DNA of 7,256 nucleotides, taken from Paracoccaceae bacterium (lineage in GTDB: Bacteria > Pseudomonadota > Alphaproteobacteria > Rhodobacterales > Rhodobacteraceae). Positions within the stretch are counted from its first letter, which is position 1. Each line of letters begins with the position of its first letter. This document shows positions 6,091 to 7,256 of the stretch, in pieces. Where the stretch lies: positions 1 to 7,256 of the forward strand of contig DOHJ01000009.1 of assembly GCA_003535335.1 (NCBI GenBank), written 5' to 3'. The translations under genes were made by a program, and so were the position numbers. The notes below the pieces were generated by a model. It saw nothing but the letters and a program-made list of their open reading frames with translations. It did no database searches and had not been told where the DNA came from.

Positions 6091-7161
6091 CTACTTGCCC
6101 AAATGTACACTATCGCGCTGCAAGCGTTCACGCAGCACTTCGATTTCAACGTCCAGATCACTGCGGTCATCCAGCAGCAGCTTTTCGGTTTTGGCGGCAA
6201 AGTTAAATTCCAGATCGGCCAGCAGCCCGACGTAATCCTCGCGCACCTTTTGGTCGCGGGTCTGGCTGTAAAGATCGACGAATTTCAAGGTGGCATCACG
6301 CGCCCCCAGCAAATAAACCCCCAGATATTTACGGGCAGGGTTCAGATCGCGCGGGTCTTCCTCGACCGTGCGCAGCATGTGGCGCACAACATCCAGAAAA
6401 TGCGCCAGACATTGCTGGATTTCGCGGTCCCGAATGCGGGTCATAGCCGTTGACATCGCTTCCAGATGCTTTTCAGCCTCATCCACCACACGGGCCACGC
6501 GCTGGTTCTGGAAGGTGTCAACGCCTTCCATGCCTTTGCTGCGAAACGGGTCCAAGCCAAAGGCAAAGCTGTGCAAAGCAAAGCCCACCCCCCCAAGAAT
6601 CAGCGGGTTCAGCAGCTCGCCACCATCGGCAAAACCGGCAATAAACAGGCCGGAACCGGTCAGAAACGAGCCAAAAACCTTGCGCGGAATTGCCGGTCTT
6701 CGGGCCACACGCCGCGCTGCATAGGCTTTGTGTGCCCGGATGCCGTCGCGGGTCAGCTTGGCGGCAAGCATTAGCACTCCGAACGCCAGTAAATTTAGCG
6801 CCAGCCCAAGGGGTTCATTGAAAAAGGCGCGAAAGATCAAAGGGATGGGCACAATATAAAGCAGGGTTGAACCCCAGCCCGCCGAAAGTTTGATGTTGGG
6901 CCTTGCCGTTTCAACTCTGCGGGTTTTGCGTTTGTCGATGTTGGTTTTCTGACTGGATTTAGGTTTGGTTTCTGGGCGGGTCTTCGTGTCGGATTTCCAA
7001 CTTTGTAATTCACTTAGCTTATTACTAACACCCTTGCCAATCTGTTTACCCAGATCCTTGCTGAAATCGCTTTTCAACCCTTTGACAAGTTGCTTTCCCA
7101 AGCTTTTACCAAGCTTTTTACCCAGCTTGCGGCTGTATTTCCCACCAAAATATTTTGACAT
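6091..7161 (-). CDS. xpaC: XpaC-family membrane protein
   Basis: A 356-residue protein of the XpaC family (annotated '5-bromo-4-chloroindolyl phosphate hydrolysis' after a Bacillus phenotype, not a proven enzyme activity). Residues 1-60 are strongly cationic and built of four-residue repeats. A basic, probably disordered linker (55-90) follows. Hydrophobic helices lie at about 95-112, 117-136, 163-179 and 182-202. The C-terminal cytosolic helical region (about 210-350) contains KYLGVYLLGARDATLKFVDL (278-297), comparable to the conserved Y-L-P-x-x-L-K-L-L part of XpaC, and ends in a DLDVEIEVLRERL helix. The start at 7161 is chosen because the preceding small membrane ORF ends in TGA overlapping this ATG by one base, with GGGGG six nt upstream. 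A GTG at 7251 in the same frame would overlap that ORF throughout and give a non-family extension. telA lies 28 nt downstream, as in many bacteria, implying joint function. Confidence 0.9.
   Translation of the reverse strand: MSKYFGGKYSRKLGKKLGKSLGKQLVKGLKSDFSKDLGKQIGKGVSNKLSELQSWKSDTKTRPETKPKSSQKTNIDKRKTRRVETARPNIKLSAGWGSTLLYIVPIPLIFRAFFNEPLGLALNLLAFGVLMLAAKLTRDGIRAHKAYAARRVARRPAIPRKVFGSFLTGSGLFIAGFADGGELLNPLILGGVGFALHSFAFGLDPFRSKGMEGVDTFQNQRVARVVDEAEKHLEAMSTAMTRIRDREIQQCLAHFLDVVRHMLRTVEEDPRDLNPARKYLGVYLLGARDATLKFVDLYSQTRDQKVREDYVGLLADLEFNFAAKTEKLLLDDRSDLDVEIEVLRERLQRDSVHLGK
7009..7140 (-). repeat. Four-residue (12-nt) repeat coding for the cationic XpaC N-terminus
   Basis: XpaC residues 8-51 can be read as eleven consecutive tetrads of the form x-hydrophobic-(G/S)-K/R without a phase break; the clearest are KLGK, KLGK, SLGK and QLVK (12-27), and DLGK and QIGK (36-43). 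The DNA of the first copies is visibly similar at a 12-base period (CTTTTTACC-type units on the plus strand, about 7093-7128), whereas later copies have diverged, pointing to old duplication or selection on the protein pattern. Confidence 0.75.
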
Positions 7162-7244
7162 CACGCGCCCCCGGTTACCGAAACATAAATGATCAGCACA
7201 AGCAGCAGGGTAAAGGCCAGTTTCTGGAGTCCGGTTCCAGGCAT
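7161..7244 (-). CDS. Small single-pass membrane peptide upstream of xpaC
   Basis: A complete 27-codon frame, ATG 7244 to TGA 7163-7161. The peptide begins MPGTGLQKL and continues with a hydrophobic stretch of about 14 residues (residues 9-22, rich in Leu, Val, Ile and Phe), ending VTGGA. It therefore has the shape of a one-pass membrane microprotein. GGAG lies six bases before the ATG, a good ribosome site. An in-frame TGA at 7250-7248 shows the frame cannot be the tail of a longer gene that continues through it. Its stop overlaps the xpaC ATG (TGATG), typical of translational coupling. I do not recognise a family. It could be a partner of the XpaC membrane part or simply a leader that couples translation. 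That same TGA could also end a further gene to the right of the window. Confidence 0.6.
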   Translation of the reverse strand: MPGTGLQKLAFTLLLVLIIYVSVTGGA

Positions 7245-7250
7245 TATTCA

Positions 7251-7254
7251 CTCC
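7251..7254 (-). promoter_or_regulatory. Shine-Dalgarno of the small membrane ORF
   Basis: GGAG (within ACGGAG) on the minus strand lies six bases before ATG 7244, at ideal spacing, and supports translation of the 27-residue peptide. Confidence 0.6.
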
Positions 7255-7256
7255 GT

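Noticed and set aside
6063..6200. N-terminal extension of telA to 6200
   Set aside because: It would overlap the 3' end of xpaC out of frame, adds a Cys/Trp-rich segment unlike the family, and the AGGAGA site fits ATG 6062.
5674..6453. Long plus-strand open frame of 259 codons opposite telA and xpaC
   Set aside because: It is antisense to two well-recognised genes, lacks a convincing ribosome site and has no recognisable domain.
7162..7251. GTG start at 7251 adding 30 residues to xpaC
   Set aside because: The extension is unlike the family and overlaps a better-supported hydrophobic small ORF whose stop couples to ATG 7161.
1..7256. tRNA, rRNA, CRISPR arrays, insertion sequences or phage attachment sites
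   Set aside because: No cloverleaf-like segment, spaced direct repeats, transposase or terminal inverted repeats were noticed by eye on either strand.

Overview
The window looks like a chromosomal segment of an alphaproteobacterium, most likely a marine Rhodobacterales (Roseobacter-type) organism of moderate GC. The clue is the combination of a DUF2927 lipoprotein, an SPFH protein with a GYF_2 tail, a double zinc-ribbon membrane protein, TelA and XpaC. As I recall, DUF2927 is concentrated in Rhodobacterales. This placement is inference from family content, not from any search.

Left part, plus strand. Positions 1-518 hold the decayed 3' part of a GntR-family regulator. Its ligand-binding FCD domain is readable in one frame (about 105-518) but is broken by three stop codons. 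It is followed 18 nt later by an intact phnA/yjdM-type gene (537-1091). phnA converges on the minus-strand cluster across a 32-nt gap with no convincing terminator.

Right part, minus strand, read from right to left. A tightly packed apparent operon fills 1124-7244: a previously unlisted 27-codon membrane peptide overlapping the next start by one base; xpaC; telA; a DUF2927 lipoprotein; an SPFH/GYF_2 protein; a tail-anchored double zinc-ribbon protein; and dtd. Gaps are 11-45 nt and most genes have a clear Shine-Dalgarno. The promoter and possibly further genes lie beyond the right edge.

How they may work together. XpaC and TelA are known partners. The zinc-ribbon membrane protein plus SPFH protein recall the B. 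subtilis ydjG/ydjI pair, which sits with a PspA gene and acts in envelope stress. The cluster supplies an integral membrane protein, a cytosolic helical protein, a membrane scaffold with a proline-binding module, a cytosolic zinc-ribbon domain anchored at its C-terminus and a surface lipoprotein. A membrane-surveillance or membrane-stress complex is the best working idea, but nothing here proves it. dtd is a housekeeping tRNA proofreading enzyme that appears to share the transcript.

The most interesting details are the zincin-like but ligand-substituted core of the DUF2927 lipoprotein, a possible GYF self-ligand at the tail of the SPFH protein, an eleven-fold four-residue cationic repeat at the XpaC N-terminus, the small membrane peptide, and the pseudogene whose stops are all one C-to-T change from glutamine codons.
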